From JAHTBL01 sp038532735 (lineage in GTDB: Bacteria; Pseudomonadota; Alphaproteobacteria; Rhodobacterales; Rhodobacteraceae): a DNA stretch of 64,000 nt. Each line of letters begins with the position of its first letter. Position 1 is the stretch's first letter. Under the pieces are notes generated by a model. That model ran no database searches and was not told the origin of the DNA. It worked only from the letters and a program-made list of their open reading frames with translations. The stretch is taken from NCBI GenBank assembly GCA_038532735.1, contig JBCBAC010000010.1:15728-79727 (forward strand), read 5' to 3'. Below, piece by piece: positions 15,938 to 25,007 of the stretch. The position numbers and the translations under genes were made by a program.

Positions 15938-16264
15938 TTAGATGGTGTCGGGGATGCTGGAGCCTGATTTGAACGGCCCGGTCGCCACGCCTGGAGGGGC
16001 TGAGCCAGAGCAGACAGGCTTACCGTATTTGTCCAGACGCGCTGACAGATAGCCTTCAACGCCGTCGTCGATGATCCAGTGGTCACAGCCGTTGGGGTCA
16101 ATCCAGACACCGGCCTTGAGCTGGCTCAGATCCTTGGTGTCGCGTCCGGCATCGACGGTCTTGTCATTGGTGTTGCGCGGGCCTTCCATCAGCCAACGCT
16201 CATTGGCACAGCCCGAAACGGCCACGCCCAGCGCAAGAACCAGAGTTGCTTTGAGAAGTTTCAT
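15938..16264 (-). CDS. Small lipoprotein with WIDPNGCDHW domain
   Basis: This 108-residue protein has a lipoprotein signal: MKLLKATLVLALGVAVSGCA, with lipobox VSGC. The mature part contains VWIDPNGCDHWIIDDGVEGY followed by a KYGKPVC segment. That segment is closely similar to one in the OmpA-type protein encoded immediately upstream, so the two share a domain with two conserved Cys. It would be anchored in a membrane, probably the outer one. It starts 12 bases after the OmpA gene, so the genes form an operon. The function is unknown; the conserved Cys pair may form a disulfide. Confidence 0.8.
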   Translation of the reverse strand: MKLLKATLVLALGVAVSGCANERWLMEGPRNTNDKTVDAGRDTKDLSQLKAGVWIDPNGCDHWIIDDGVEGYLSARLDKYGKPVCSGSAPPGVATGPFKSGSSIPDTI

Positions 16265-16276
16265 ATATCTGGCTCC

Positions 16277-16924
16277 TTAGCGAATGCAGATGATTTCGAC
16301 GCGGCGGTTCTTGGCCATGCCACCCGCAGACCGGTTGGACGCACGCGGCATCCGCTCGCCATAGCCACGCACATCAGCGATGCGTGCACCGACACTTTGC
16401 CCAACACGGGCAACAGAATTTGCGCGGTTCAGCGAAAGGCGCAGGTTGTAAGCGTCAGAGGCGCGGCTGTCGGTGTGACCCGAAATCACAAAAGCGGTCG
16501 CGGAGGCTGAGCGGAAAAACTCTTCCAAACGCTGCTTACCATGGCGCGTGATATGATAGCTGTCCGTGGCGAAAAACTGGTCAGAGTTCATCACTCCGCA
16601 AACATTGCCGCGGCGGCAGACCGGGATGCCCTGGCGGTTCACATGAGGGGTCATGTAGCCTTCGGCGCCATCATCCATCACCCAATGCTCACATCCATCG
16701 GGGTCCACCCAGATGGTCGGCACATAGCGCTCGCCGATCACGGTGCGGGTGCGCGTGCTTGTGGAAGGATTACCAGCGCGTGGCGTGTTGCTGACATAGC
16801 CACCATAGCCATGTCCATCTGCTGCCACCGGTGCGGGTGTGGAGACCAACCCGACAATTGACAACGCAATTGCGCTGAGTGCCCCTGCTGCGGCTTTCGC
16901 GATTTGTTTTCTCACAGCCCTCAT
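16277..16924 (-). CDS. OmpA-family peptidoglycan-binding envelope protein
   Basis: This 215-residue protein starts MRAVRKQIAKAAAGALSAIA, a signal peptide cleaved near VAADG. Residues around 60-100 hold the WVDPDGCEHWVMDDGAEGYM domain shared with the neighbouring lipoprotein. The C-terminal 110 residues are an OmpA domain: FVISGHTDSRASDAYNLRLS, with LNRANSV and later GYGERMPRAS and KNRRVEI. The Asp and Arg that bind diaminopimelate are present. It is too short for a porin barrel, so it is likely a periplasmic or lipoprotein-partner peptidoglycan tether. Confidence 0.88.
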   Translation of the reverse strand: MRAVRKQIAKAAAGALSAIALSIVGLVSTPAPVAADGHGYGGYVSNTPRAGNPSTSTRTRTVIGERYVPTIWVDPDGCEHWVMDDGAEGYMTPHVNRQGIPVCRRGNVCGVMNSDQFFATDSYHITRHGKQRLEEFFRSASATAFVISGHTDSRASDAYNLRLSLNRANSVARVGQSVGARIADVRGYGERMPRASNRSAGGMAKNRRVEIICIR

Positions 16925-17370
16925 CCTCTGCTGTTGTCCCAAACGTGCGAGGAAATCTGCAACGTCATACACTCACACCATTTCGTTGACCCTAGCAAAT
17001 TTAGCGTAATTGTGAAGACGAATTTACCAGATATTGTGTCCAAAATAGAAACAATGCAGGCCTTGATGGTGCATTTTTCATCGCAACCTACCGTTAGGGT
17101 AGGCATTCTCAGAAAAGACAGTCAGTCTTGCTGTCATTTATGAGCAGAGCTGCGCCACGATTTTGCCAAGGCCTTAATCCAGAAATGGAATGGGGCACCG
17201 CCAAAGAGGCCTTAATGCGCAGCCGCTGAACGAGCAGGCCAGCACTTGACCGGCCAGACTTGCAAAACATCTCATCGCATAGGCGTAGACACGAATGGCT
17301 GAGTACCCTGGTCATGATGCTTGCGACTATGTCCGTCCAGAAGACGGATGGTGCAGGAAGGACCCACGAC
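16925..17370. promoter_or_regulatory. Divergent intergenic region
   Basis: These 446 bases separate the divergent OmpA and MFS genes. The stretch 16965-17065 is clearly more AT-rich than its surroundings and would suit the ompA-side promoter. I see no recognisable RNA gene or supported open frame; the minus-strand frame through 17109-17585 is a shadow with no domain. An AGGAAGGA ribosome site precedes the MFS start. Confidence 0.4.
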
Positions 17371-18576
17371 ATGGCGCTTGCCGAAGAAAACGCACCGGCT
17401 GGTTTCACCAATTTTGCGCTGTTGCTAGGGGCAAACGCGATCCTTGGCTCGGCCATGCCGATGATGATTATTCTGGGCGCACTGGCCGGGCTGATGATTG
17501 CGCCGACGCCGGGTCTGGCTACATTGCCTGCATCCGTCTCAACCCTTGCCGGGCTCGTCGCTGCTGCACCGTTCTCGCTGTTCATGGGGCGTTACGGGCG
17601 GCAAGCCGGGTTTATCCTTGGCGCTGCTGTCGCTGCCTTGGGCGGGGCCGCCGCTGTCGCAGGGGTGTTTCAAACGAGCTTCGCGCTGCTCCTGCTTGGG
17701 CATTTCGCATTGGGTGCTGCGCTTGCCTGCTTTCAGTTCTTCCGCTTTGCCGCAGCCGAGGTTGTACCGGAGCAATGGAAACCCGTTGCCATCTCCCTAA
17801 TGCTCACCTCCGGATTGATCGCGGCTTTCGCGGGGCCAGAGGTTTTCGCCCGCACGAAAGACGCGCTTGAACCAATCCCCTTCGCAGGGGCCTACGGGGC
17901 CATCATCGTACTATGCGCGGTTGGTGTTCTCCCCCTGCTTTTCCTGCGCGGTCTTGGGCGGGGCGTCACGGCAGATACAACCGTCGAAACGCCCGTCGTC
18001 GATGTCCGCGCAGTTCTGCACAAGCCTGCTGTTGCAGTGGCCATCGCAGCGGCGGCGATTTCCCAAGGGGTGATGGTGCTCTTGATGGTGCCCACACCCA
18101 TCGCCATGGTTGGGTGCGGCTTCAGCGAAGCCTCTGCCGGGGACGTTGTGCGTTGGCATGTGGTCGCGATGTTTGCGCCCAGCTTCTTTACAGGTTTTCT
18201 GATCAAGCGCTTTGGCGCGACATCCATTGTTATGACCGGACTTGCTTTGCTTGCCGCATCTGGTGCGATTGCCGCCACCGGGGTGACACTCCCGCATTTC
18301 TACACGTCGCTGATCGTGCTTGGCGTCGGATGGAATTTCGGGTTCATCGGCGCAACAAGCCTGCTGGCAGATGCGCTGGCCGCACATGAACGCCCAGCAA
18401 TCCAAGGCATCAATGATACGGTCATCGCGCTCTGCGCTTCGATCTGCGCGTTTGCGTCGGGTGCCATCGTCGGCACCGCCGGGTGGACAGTGCTTGTTTT
18501 GACCGCGCTGCCTATCGTTGGCCTGATGACCCTGATCGTACTGTGGAATGCACGCCACCAGCGCGCGGCGACCTAA
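17371..18576 (+). CDS. MFS transporter
   Basis: This 401-residue protein has about 12 hydrophobic spans with the inter-span motif GRYGRQAG between spans 2 and 3. The sequence MALAEENAPAGFTNFALLLG (17371) is preceded by an AGGAAGGA site, so I prefer it to the upstream frame. The pattern VVPEQWKPVAISLMLTSGLI in span 5 resembles YfcJ/NreB-like major facilitators. The substrate is unknown. It ends four bases before the convergent end of miaB. Confidence 0.82.
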   Translation: MALAEENAPAGFTNFALLLGANAILGSAMPMMIILGALAGLMIAPTPGLATLPASVSTLAGLVAAAPFSLFMGRYGRQAGFILGAAVAALGGAAAVAGVFQTSFALLLLGHFALGAALACFQFFRFAAAEVVPEQWKPVAISLMLTSGLIAAFAGPEVFARTKDALEPIPFAGAYGAIIVLCAVGVLPLLFLRGLGRGVTADTTVETPVVDVRAVLHKPAVAVAIAAAAISQGVMVLLMVPTPIAMVGCGFSEASAGDVVRWHVVAMFAPSFFTGFLIKRFGATSIVMTGLALLAASGAIAATGVTLPHFYTSLIVLGVGWNFGFIGATSLLADALAAHERPAIQGINDTVIALCASICAFASGAIVGTAGWTVLVLTALPIVGLMTLIVLWNARHQRAAT

Positions 18577-18579
18577 ACG

Positions 18580-19899
18580 TCAGAGCAAAGCGCCACGCAA
18601 GGAATTGGCACTGCTTTCGGTGATCCTCACCTTGCGGATATCGCCGCGCGCGACAGGTGCGTTATCCACATGCACCGCGTGAAGATATTCCGACTTGCCA
18701 CCCATTTGCCCCTCCAGACGGCCGGGCTTTTCGAAAAGCACCTTCACCTCGCGCCCAACCATATTGTCCTGAATGCGGCGCTGTTGGGTCCAGAGCAGCT
18801 CTTGCAGGCGGTGTAGGCGATCTGTGGCAAGCGCATCGTCGATCTGCGGTTTTTCAGCGGCAGGCGTGCCGGGGCGGGTGGAGTATTTGAACGAATAGGC
18901 CTGACCGTATTCGACAGCCTCCACCAGCGCCATCGTGTCAGCGAAGTCCTGATCGGTCTCGCCAGGGAAGCCGATGATGAAATCGCCCGAAAGCAAAATA
19001 TCGGGGCGCGCTGCGCGGATACGCTCAATCAGGCGGAGATATTCCTCAGCCGTGTGCTTGCGGTTCATCGCCTTGAGAATACTATCAGAGCCGGACTGCA
19101 CCGGCAGATGCAGGTAGGGCATCAGCTTATCGCAGGTGCCGTGCGCCTCGATCAAGGCGTCGTCCATGTCGTTGGGGTGCGAGGTTGTGAAGCGGATCCG
19201 CTCCAACCCGTCAATCTTGTCGAGCGCCCAGATCAGCTGTGCCAGCGTCATATCACCGTCCGGGCCGATGCCGTGATAAGCGTTCACGTTCTGGCCTAGC
19301 AAAGTGATTTCGCGCACGCCGCGTTCGACCAGATCGCGGGCCTCCGTCAGGATGCGGTCGACCGGGCGGCTGACTTCGGCCCCCCGAGTGTAAGGGACAA
19401 CACAGAAAGCACAGAACTTGTCGCAGCCTTCCTGCACGGTCAGAAATGCGGTTGGGCCGCGCTTGGCTTTGGGGCGGGCCTTAAGATGCTCGAACTTGTC
19501 TTCTTCGGGAAAATCCGTGTCGAGCGCCTTGTTGCCCTTCGAGACGGCCTCTTCCATAGCAGGCAGGCGGTGATAGCTTTGCGGTCCAACGACCAGATCG
19601 ACCATCGGCTGGCGGCGCATGATCTCTTCGCCCTCGGCTTGAGCAACACAACCCGCCACGCCAATCTTCAGATCAGGCTTATCCGCCTTGAGGCCCTTGT
19701 AGCGTCCCAGTTCGGAATAGATCTTCTCCGCCGCCTTCTCGCGAATATGGCAGGTATTCAGAAGGATCATATCCGCGTCATCAGGCGTCTTCGTCTCGAC
19801 ATACCCCTGCCCGGCCAGCGTTTCCGCCATGCGTTCGCTGTCATAGACGTTCATCTGACAGCCATAGGTTTTGATGTAGAGCTTCTTCGCGTCCGCCAT
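18580..19899 (-). CDS. miaB: tRNA-2-methylthio-N6-dimethylallyladenosine synthase
   Basis: This radical-SAM methylthiotransferase modifies i6A37 of tRNA. IKTYGCQMNVYDSERMAETL and VAGCVAQAEGEEI hold the cysteines of the auxiliary cluster, CDKFCAFCVVPYTRG holds the SAM cluster, and a TRAM domain follows at the end. I start at MADAKKLYIKTYGCQMN (19899), giving 439 residues, the family norm; the longer frame adds an unrelated leader. In many alphaproteobacteria it is next to phoH, and here it is separated by the envelope genes and an MFS carrier. Confidence 0.96.
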   Translation of the reverse strand: MADAKKLYIKTYGCQMNVYDSERMAETLAGQGYVETKTPDDADMILLNTCHIREKAAEKIYSELGRYKGLKADKPDLKIGVAGCVAQAEGEEIMRRQPMVDLVVGPQSYHRLPAMEEAVSKGNKALDTDFPEEDKFEHLKARPKAKRGPTAFLTVQEGCDKFCAFCVVPYTRGAEVSRPVDRILTEARDLVERGVREITLLGQNVNAYHGIGPDGDMTLAQLIWALDKIDGLERIRFTTSHPNDMDDALIEAHGTCDKLMPYLHLPVQSGSDSILKAMNRKHTAEEYLRLIERIRAARPDILLSGDFIIGFPGETDQDFADTMALVEAVEYGQAYSFKYSTRPGTPAAEKPQIDDALATDRLHRLQELLWTQQRRIQDNMVGREVKVLFEKPGRLEGQMGGKSEYLHAVHVDNAPVARGDIRKVRITESSANSLRGALL

Positions 19900-20000
19900 G
19901 TTCGCACCCTTTGTTTCGCGCCCGTATGTATCGCAGGGCAGCGCCCACTTGCAATGCGATGCCGCTTCGCCGATTTTAAACAAAAGAAGGCAGGCTAGGC

Positions 20001-20864
20001 ATGCAGTATCCCGATTTGAAATCCTTTCTGGCGCAGTCCAAGACCGTGCTCGCCAAAGGGCCTGTCGCGCTGATCCTGGCCGAGGATACCGCCGAACTCG
20101 ACAGCACGATCCGTCATCACGGGGATTGCGGGTTCAAACAGGTTTGCGTTTTCGCGCAACCCGAACTTGAGGTGCCGGAGGATCTGGTCTCGAATTTGCA
20201 TGTCGTTCCCTATGACCACACCGCCGAACGCTCGATGGAGACGCTGATCAACACGGTGATCGCAGCGGCTGGGGATATCTGGCTCTATTACTGCTTCAAC
20301 GCCGAATACCTGTTTCACCCTTTCAGCGAGAGCCGGACCGTCTCCGAGATGATCGCCTTCGTCACCGAGGAGCGGCGCGATACGGTGCTGACCTATGTTG
20401 TTGATCTTTATGCTGGCGATCTGGGCCGGCATCCCAACGCCGTCAGCATAGAAGACGCACATATGGATCGCTCTGGCTATTATGCGCTGAGCCGGAAGGA
20501 CAAATGGAACAATGACAAGGACCGCCAGATGGATTTCTTTGGTGGTCTGCGTTGGCGGTTTGAGGAGCATATCCCCGCGCCCCGTCGCCGGATCGATCGG
20601 GTATCGCTTTTCCGGGCCAAGCCCGGGCTTAAAATCGCGTCAGACCACACGTTCAATGACGAGGAATATAATACGTTCGCCTGCCCGTGGCATCATAGCC
20701 CGACGGCAGCACTCGCGTCTTTCCGGACAGCAAAAGCGCTGAAGCTGAACCCGGGTAGTACCTTTGATATTGAGACATTCCGCTGGCACAACTCGACCCC
20801 GTTCGAGTGGCATTCGCAGCAATTGCTGGATTTGGGTCTCATGGAGCCCGGTCAGTGGTTTTAG
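20001..20864 (+). CDS. Glycosyltransferase family 2-like protein
   Basis: This 287-residue protein begins MQYPDLKSFLAQSKTVLAKG. It has an alternating beta-alpha N-terminus (VALILAEDTAELDSTIRHHG), then a segment with WLYYCFNAEYLFHPF, and YVVDLYAGDLGRHPN in the position of a metal-binding DxD region. The assignment to GT2-like Pfam families is from recalled pattern and is only moderate. No signal peptide or spans are seen. It is monocistronic between miaB and irr. Confidence 0.6.
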   Translation: MQYPDLKSFLAQSKTVLAKGPVALILAEDTAELDSTIRHHGDCGFKQVCVFAQPELEVPEDLVSNLHVVPYDHTAERSMETLINTVIAAAGDIWLYYCFNAEYLFHPFSESRTVSEMIAFVTEERRDTVLTYVVDLYAGDLGRHPNAVSIEDAHMDRSGYYALSRKDKWNNDKDRQMDFFGGLRWRFEEHIPAPRRRIDRVSLFRAKPGLKIASDHTFNDEEYNTFACPWHHSPTAALASFRTAKALKLNPGSTFDIETFRWHNSTPFEWHSQQLLDLGLMEPGQWF

Positions 20865-20960
20865 CGGGCTCTGCACAGATCTGTTGCTAAAACGACCGCC
20901 TACGGCGGACATGATTTATTTGTTTCTGCCTTTTCAGACAGAATCAGTTTTGCCTTCGGC

Positions 20961-20984
20961 GAGGATATTTTGAAAAAGCGAAAG
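20961..20984 (+). repeat. Intergenic repeat, GGATATTT variant
   Basis: The sequence GATATTTTGAAAAAGCGAAA (from 20964) is a copy of the variant also found reversed at 10571-10592 and 62460-62480. It sits between the convergent ends of the glycosyltransferase-like gene and irr, where a terminator would be expected. Confidence 0.6.
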
Positions 20985-20995
20985 CGGGGTGCGCT

Positions 20996-21412
20996 TTACT
21001 TGCGACGCAGGCGAATGACCACGTCAACCTTTGCAATCTCTGCACCTTCGGGTGCATCCGGCAATGCGGCGATTTCAAGCTGAGACGCTGGCGCATCGCT
21101 GAGCGTGTTGTCGTCTTCCCAATAGAAATGCGGATGATCCGTCATGTTGGTGTCGAAATAGCTTTTGGAGCCATCCACCGTTATTTCACGCATCAAACCG
21201 GCATCGCAGAAAGTCCGTAACGTGTTATACACCGTCGCCAGAGAGACCCGTTCACCAGAAGCGCTGCACGCCTCATAGAGGCCCTCTGCTGTGACGTGAC
21301 GATCCTTGCCATCACCCACAAGCAGCGTCGCCAGAGACACGCGCTGCCGCGTTGGGCGCACGTTCGCGGTGGTCAGCCAATCTGTTCCTCGGGTCGTTGC
21401 GTCCTGGGTCAT
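20996..21412 (-). CDS. irr: Iron response regulator Irr (Fur family)
   Basis: This 138-residue Fur-superfamily regulator has a winged helix (TRQRVSLATLLVGDGKDRHV, then TAEGLYEACSASGERVSLAT with VYNTLRTFCDAG). The metal/haem-site segment reads DHPHFYWEDDNTL, as in Irr proteins, with HPH where many Irr proteins have three His. Irr is the haem-sensing iron regulator of alphaproteobacteria. It is divergent from fabA-fabB-fabI, a conserved roseobacter arrangement. Confidence 0.88.
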   Translation of the reverse strand: MTQDATTRGTDWLTTANVRPTRQRVSLATLLVGDGKDRHVTAEGLYEACSASGERVSLATVYNTLRTFCDAGLMREITVDGSKSYFDTNMTDHPHFYWEDDNTLSDAPASQLEIAALPDAPEGAEIAKVDVVIRLRRK

Positions 21413-21585
21413 AGCCTTGGTCCGTTACCTCTCTGGGGTAATATAGGGCGTCGCAGGGGTAGAATTCAATTGATATTCAGTCGCATTACGGCAGGCCGCG
21501 CGCCATGCGCCACACTTGCCAGTGGTTCATGCGCGATGTTAAGGGGCTGCGGAACGGGAAAAAGCGACAAAAGGGGCGCGCCAGA

Positions 21586-22098
21586 ATGGCCCAATATCCG
21601 ACAAGTTTCGACAAGGACGATCTGCTGAAATGCGCGCGGGGTGAGCTCTTTGGCCCCGGTAACGCGCAATTGCCGCTCCCACCGATGCTGATGATGGACC
21701 GCATCACCGACATTTCCGGCGATGGCGGCGCGCATGGCAAGGGCCATGTGGTGGCGGAGTTCGATATTACCCCGGATCTTTGGTTCTTTGATTGCCATTT
21801 TCCCGGCAATCCAGTGATGCCCGGCTGTTTGGGGCTCGATGGGTTGTGGCAGCTGACGGGCTTCAATCTCGGTTGGCGCGGCTGGCAGGGCCAAGGGTTC
21901 GCTTTGGGCGTCGGCGAAGTAAAGCTGACGGGCATGGTCAAACCCGACCGCAAGATGATCACCTATTACGTGGATTTCACGCGCGTCATTGACCGCCGTC
22001 TGAAGATGGGTGTTGCCGATGGTCGTGTGGAAGCGGATGGCGAAGTGATCTATGCTGTCAAAGATATGAAGGTCGGTCTCGCAACCGCCGAAAGCTAA
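21586..22098 (+). CDS. fabA: 3-hydroxydecanoyl-ACP dehydratase/isomerase
   Basis: This 170-residue enzyme makes the cis double bond in unsaturated fatty acid synthesis. FDCHFPGNPVMPGCLGLDGL has the active-site His, with the Asp further on. I start at MAQYPTSFDKDDLLKCARGE (21586), matching family length. It is followed by fabB after 18 bases. Together with fabB it defines the FabA/FabB route to cis-vaccenate precursors. Confidence 0.96.
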   Translation: MAQYPTSFDKDDLLKCARGELFGPGNAQLPLPPMLMMDRITDISGDGGAHGKGHVVAEFDITPDLWFFDCHFPGNPVMPGCLGLDGLWQLTGFNLGWRGWQGQGFALGVGEVKLTGMVKPDRKMITYYVDFTRVIDRRLKMGVADGRVEADGEVIYAVKDMKVGLATAES

Positions 22099-22116
22099 GC
22101 CAAAGGGAGCCGCAGG

Positions 22117-23343
22117 ATGCGTCGCGTCGTTATCACCGGAATGGGGATCATCTCACCCATTGGAAATACCTTGGCCGAGGTTGAAGCCTCTTTGCGGGCT
22201 GGCAAATCCGGCATCGCGGCAGAGCCACATTATGCCGAGCATGGATTCCGGAGCCAGATCGCGGGGATCCCGCAGATTGATCTGGCTGAGCATATCGACA
22301 AGCGCCAGCTGCGCTTTCAGGGGCCGACCGCGTCTTATGCGTATCTGGCGATGGAGCAAGCGGTGGCTGATAGCGGGCTGGAACCGCACGAGGTCTCCAA
22401 TGAGCGCACGGGCTTGATCGCAGGCTCTGGCGGGCCGTCGACTAGCAATCTGTTCGCTGCACATAATATAGTCGTCGAAAAAGGCGCGCCCAAGCGGATG
22501 GGACCGTTCATGGTGACGCGGGGCATGTCCTCGACAGTGAGCGCGTGCTTGGCGACACCTTTCAAGATCAAGGGCATCAACTATTCGATCACCTCGGCCT
22601 GTTCGACCAGCGCCCATTGCATAGGCAACGCGGTGGAGCAAATCCAGCTGGGCAAGCAAGACGTCGTATTCGCCGGTGGCGGCGAAGAAGTCGACTGGAC
22701 GCTCAGCTGTCTGTTTGACGCCATGGGTGCGATGTCGAGCAAGTATAACGACACGCCGGAAACGGCGTCGCGTCCCTTCGATGCAACCCGTGATGGCTTT
22801 GTCATTGGCGGCGGCGGCGGCATGGTCGTTCTGGAAGAGCTTGAGCACGCCAAAGCGCGCGGCGCCAAGATTTACGCCGAAGTCACAGGCTATGGTGCCA
22901 CGTCCGACGGGCACGATATGGTTGCGCCGTCTGGTGAAGGTGGTGAGCGGTCGATGAAAGTCGCGATCTCGACCATCGGCGACCGCAAGGTAGACTACAT
23001 CAACGCCCATGGCACCTCGACCCCCGCAGGTGACGTGACCGAAGTGGAAGCCGTCCGCCGCGTCTTTGGCGAGGGCAGCACACCGCCCATCGCCTCGACC
23101 AAATCGCTGACAGGGCATAGCCTCGGCGCGACCGGCGTGCATGAAGCGATCTATTCGCTGATCATGATGGAAAACGACTTCATCGCCGCGTCCGCAAACA
23201 TCACCGAACTGGATCCCGCACTAAACGAGGGTGAGATCGTGACCGAGTTCCGCGAGGGCGTGACACTTGATACGGTCCTATCCAACAGCTTCGGCTTCGG
23301 CGGCACCAACGCCACGCTCGTCATGAGCAAATATCACGGATAA
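22117..23343 (+). CDS. fabB: 3-oxoacyl-ACP synthase I
   Basis: This 408-residue ketosynthase has the Cys-His-His triad: SACSTSAHCIGNAVEQIQLG (Cys), INAHGTSTPAGDVTEVEAV (His) and STKSLTGHSLGATG (Lys and His). The tail SNSFGFGGTNATLVM is standard. It lies between fabA and fabI, and its stop overlaps the fabI start (TAATG). It elongates the unsaturated intermediate made by FabA. Confidence 0.96.
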   Translation: MRRVVITGMGIISPIGNTLAEVEASLRAGKSGIAAEPHYAEHGFRSQIAGIPQIDLAEHIDKRQLRFQGPTASYAYLAMEQAVADSGLEPHEVSNERTGLIAGSGGPSTSNLFAAHNIVVEKGAPKRMGPFMVTRGMSSTVSACLATPFKIKGINYSITSACSTSAHCIGNAVEQIQLGKQDVVFAGGGEEVDWTLSCLFDAMGAMSSKYNDTPETASRPFDATRDGFVIGGGGGMVVLEELEHAKARGAKIYAEVTGYGATSDGHDMVAPSGEGGERSMKVAISTIGDRKVDYINAHGTSTPAGDVTEVEAVRRVFGEGSTPPIASTKSLTGHSLGATGVHEAIYSLIMMENDFIAASANITELDPALNEGEIVTEFREGVTLDTVLSNSFGFGGTNATLVMSKYHG

Positions 23344-24137
23344 TGAGCATGTCGGATCTGATGAAGGGCAAACGCGGCCTGATTATGGGCGTGGCCAATG
23401 AACGCTCCATCGCGTGGGGCATCGCAAAGGCAATGGCCGATGCAGGCGCGGAACTGGCCTTCACCTATCAGGGCGAGGCGTTCGGCAAACGGGTGGAGCC
23501 GCTGGCAGCTTCGGTTGGCTCAGACATTCTAGTGGATGTTGATGTGACCGATGACGCCTCGCTGGATGCAGCTTTTGAAACGCTGGCTCAGAAATGGGGC
23601 AAGCTGGATTTCGTTGTCCACGCGATCGCGTTCTCTGACAAATCCGAACTGACAGGGCGCTTTCTGAACACCTCGCGCGAGAATTTCAAAACCTCGCTTG
23701 AGATCAGCTGTTACTCCCTCATCGAAGTCACCCGCCGCGCGCATCCGCTGATGAGCGACGGTGGCACGATTCTGACGCTGACCTACCAAGGCTCCAACCG
23801 CGTGACACCGTTCTATAACGTGATGGGTGTCGCCAAGGCCGCGCTGGAGTCGACCGTGCGCTACCTGGCCAATGATCTGGGCCCCGACGGTATCCGCGTG
23901 AACGCGATCTCACCTGGTCCGATGAAAACGCTGGCCGGTGCGGCCATTGGCGGCGCGCGCAAGACCTACCGCCAAACGGAGCAAAATGCGCCTCTGCGCG
24001 CTAATGCCACCCTCGAAGCGGTTGGCGGCACCGCACTTTATCTGGCCTCCGATCACGGCGCCTGCACCACCGGAGAGATTATCCGCGTGGATGGCGGCTA
24101 TCACGTACTCGGCATGCCGCAGCCGGAGAACCTCTAG
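23343..24137 (+). CDS. fabI: Enoyl-ACP reductase (NADH)
   Basis: This 264-residue SDR-type reductase completes the fatty acid elongation cycle. KGKRGLIMGVANERSIAWGI is the FabI cofactor-binding pattern, and TYQGSNRVTPFYNVMGVAKA holds the catalytic Tyr and Lys (Y-x6-K). The gene overlaps fabB by one base. It is the third gene of the fabA-fabB-fabI operon and is expected to be inhibited by triclosan-type drugs, as FabI is in general. Confidence 0.96.
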   Translation: MSMSDLMKGKRGLIMGVANERSIAWGIAKAMADAGAELAFTYQGEAFGKRVEPLAASVGSDILVDVDVTDDASLDAAFETLAQKWGKLDFVVHAIAFSDKSELTGRFLNTSRENFKTSLEISCYSLIEVTRRAHPLMSDGGTILTLTYQGSNRVTPFYNVMGVAKAALESTVRYLANDLGPDGIRVNAISPGPMKTLAGAAIGGARKTYRQTEQNAPLRANATLEAVGGTALYLASDHGACTTGEIIRVDGGYHVLGMPQPENL

Positions 24138-24138
24138 G

Positions 24139-24160
24139 CTTCTTTTGTCCTCAAATACCT
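24139..24160 (-). repeat. Intergenic repeat, AGGTATTT family
   Basis: On the minus strand it reads AGGTATTTGAGGACAAAAGA and ends with AG. It lies between the convergent ends of fabI and the glyoxalase-fold gene and probably acts with neighbouring bases as a terminator. Confidence 0.65.
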
Positions 24161-24170
24161 GAAACGTGCG

Positions 24171-24557
24171 TCATTCCATCGGCGCGTCGCTGGGTGTCAT
24201 GATCCCGACCGCAGCCCCGGTCGGATCAGCAACAATGGCAATGCGCCCCACCCCCTGCACATCAAAGCAATCACGATAAATCTGGCCACTCGCCTCGCGG
24301 GTTTGCGCAACGGCCTTGTCCACATCATCGACGGCCAAGTAGGTCAGCCAATGGGACGGCGTCCCCTTGTGCATCATCTCCATGCCCATGATGCCGACCA
24401 TTGGCCGGTCCCCGACCATGCCGATATGATAATCGCCTTCGGGCATCGGCATCATGTCAAAACGCCAGCCGCAAACCTGACTGTAATACTCCAACGCTTT
24501 CGGCACGTCGCGGGTCATCAACTCGCTCCAATGCACGGTTCCATGTGTCTCGGACAT
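24171..24557 (-). CDS. VOC-superfamily (glyoxalase-fold) protein
   Basis: This 128-residue protein starts MSETHGTVHWSELMTRDVPK. It has two beta-alpha-beta-beta-beta modules (VHWSELMTRDVPKALEYYSQ; SHWLTYLAVDDVDKAVAQTR), the layout of VOC proteins with likely metal ligands His and Glu. The C-terminal VGRIAIVADPTGAAVGIM is the characteristic ending. The substrate is unknown. Confidence 0.85.
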   Translation of the reverse strand: MSETHGTVHWSELMTRDVPKALEYYSQVCGWRFDMMPMPEGDYHIGMVGDRPMVGIMGMEMMHKGTPSHWLTYLAVDDVDKAVAQTREASGQIYRDCFDVQGVGRIAIVADPTGAAVGIMTPSDAPME

Positions 24558-24618
24558 CTGTCTTGGCCCCCTCGATCAGACTGCCAACACAGCCTAACAG
24601 GTTCTGCGCCATTTTGCG

Positions 24619-24852
24619 CTAGGCCAGCATCCGCGCGATCTCGTCTTTGAGCCGCATCCGCTCTTTGCGCAGATCTTCCTCGGCAAAGCGGTCCATCGGC
24701 TCCACATTCGTCTCCGCCCGGTGAATAGTGCGGTTCACCTCGTGATAGGCCTCCGCCAGCTTGGCAAAATGCGCATCGCTCTCTTTCAGCGCCTGCATCG
24801 CAGCGATCTTGTCGGGAAATTCCTCGGCAAGTTCATGAGGTGTGTTGGACAT
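24619..24852 (-). CDS. YdcH-family (DUF465) small protein
   Basis: This 77-residue helical protein starts MSNTPHELAEEFPDKIAAMQ. The middle FAKLAEAYHEVNRTIHRAET and the ending LRKERMRLKDEIARML are the conserved DUF465/YdcH pattern of two antiparallel helices. It is soluble and acidic. I chose the start at 24852, the first ATG that gives the family length. Confidence 0.82.
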   Translation of the reverse strand: MSNTPHELAEEFPDKIAAMQALKESDAHFAKLAEAYHEVNRTIHRAETNVEPMDRFAEEDLRKERMRLKDEIARMLA

Positions 24853-25007
24853 TGGCGTGCTCCCTTCCTGCTGTCTTCCCTCAAAGCTAGCAGCCGCGCT
24901 GCGAACAACCTTGATGTGCATCAATCCCCAAGCGCGTAAGAGTTTTCAGCAAAGCTCTTTTCAAAGTTCCTCAAACGCGTTTTGCTCAGGTCAGATCGAA
25001 AGGGAGC

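Noticed and set aside
17109..17585. Minus-strand 158-codon frame opposite the MFS gene start
   Set aside because: No domain and Ala/Ser-rich composition; shadow of the MFS gene.
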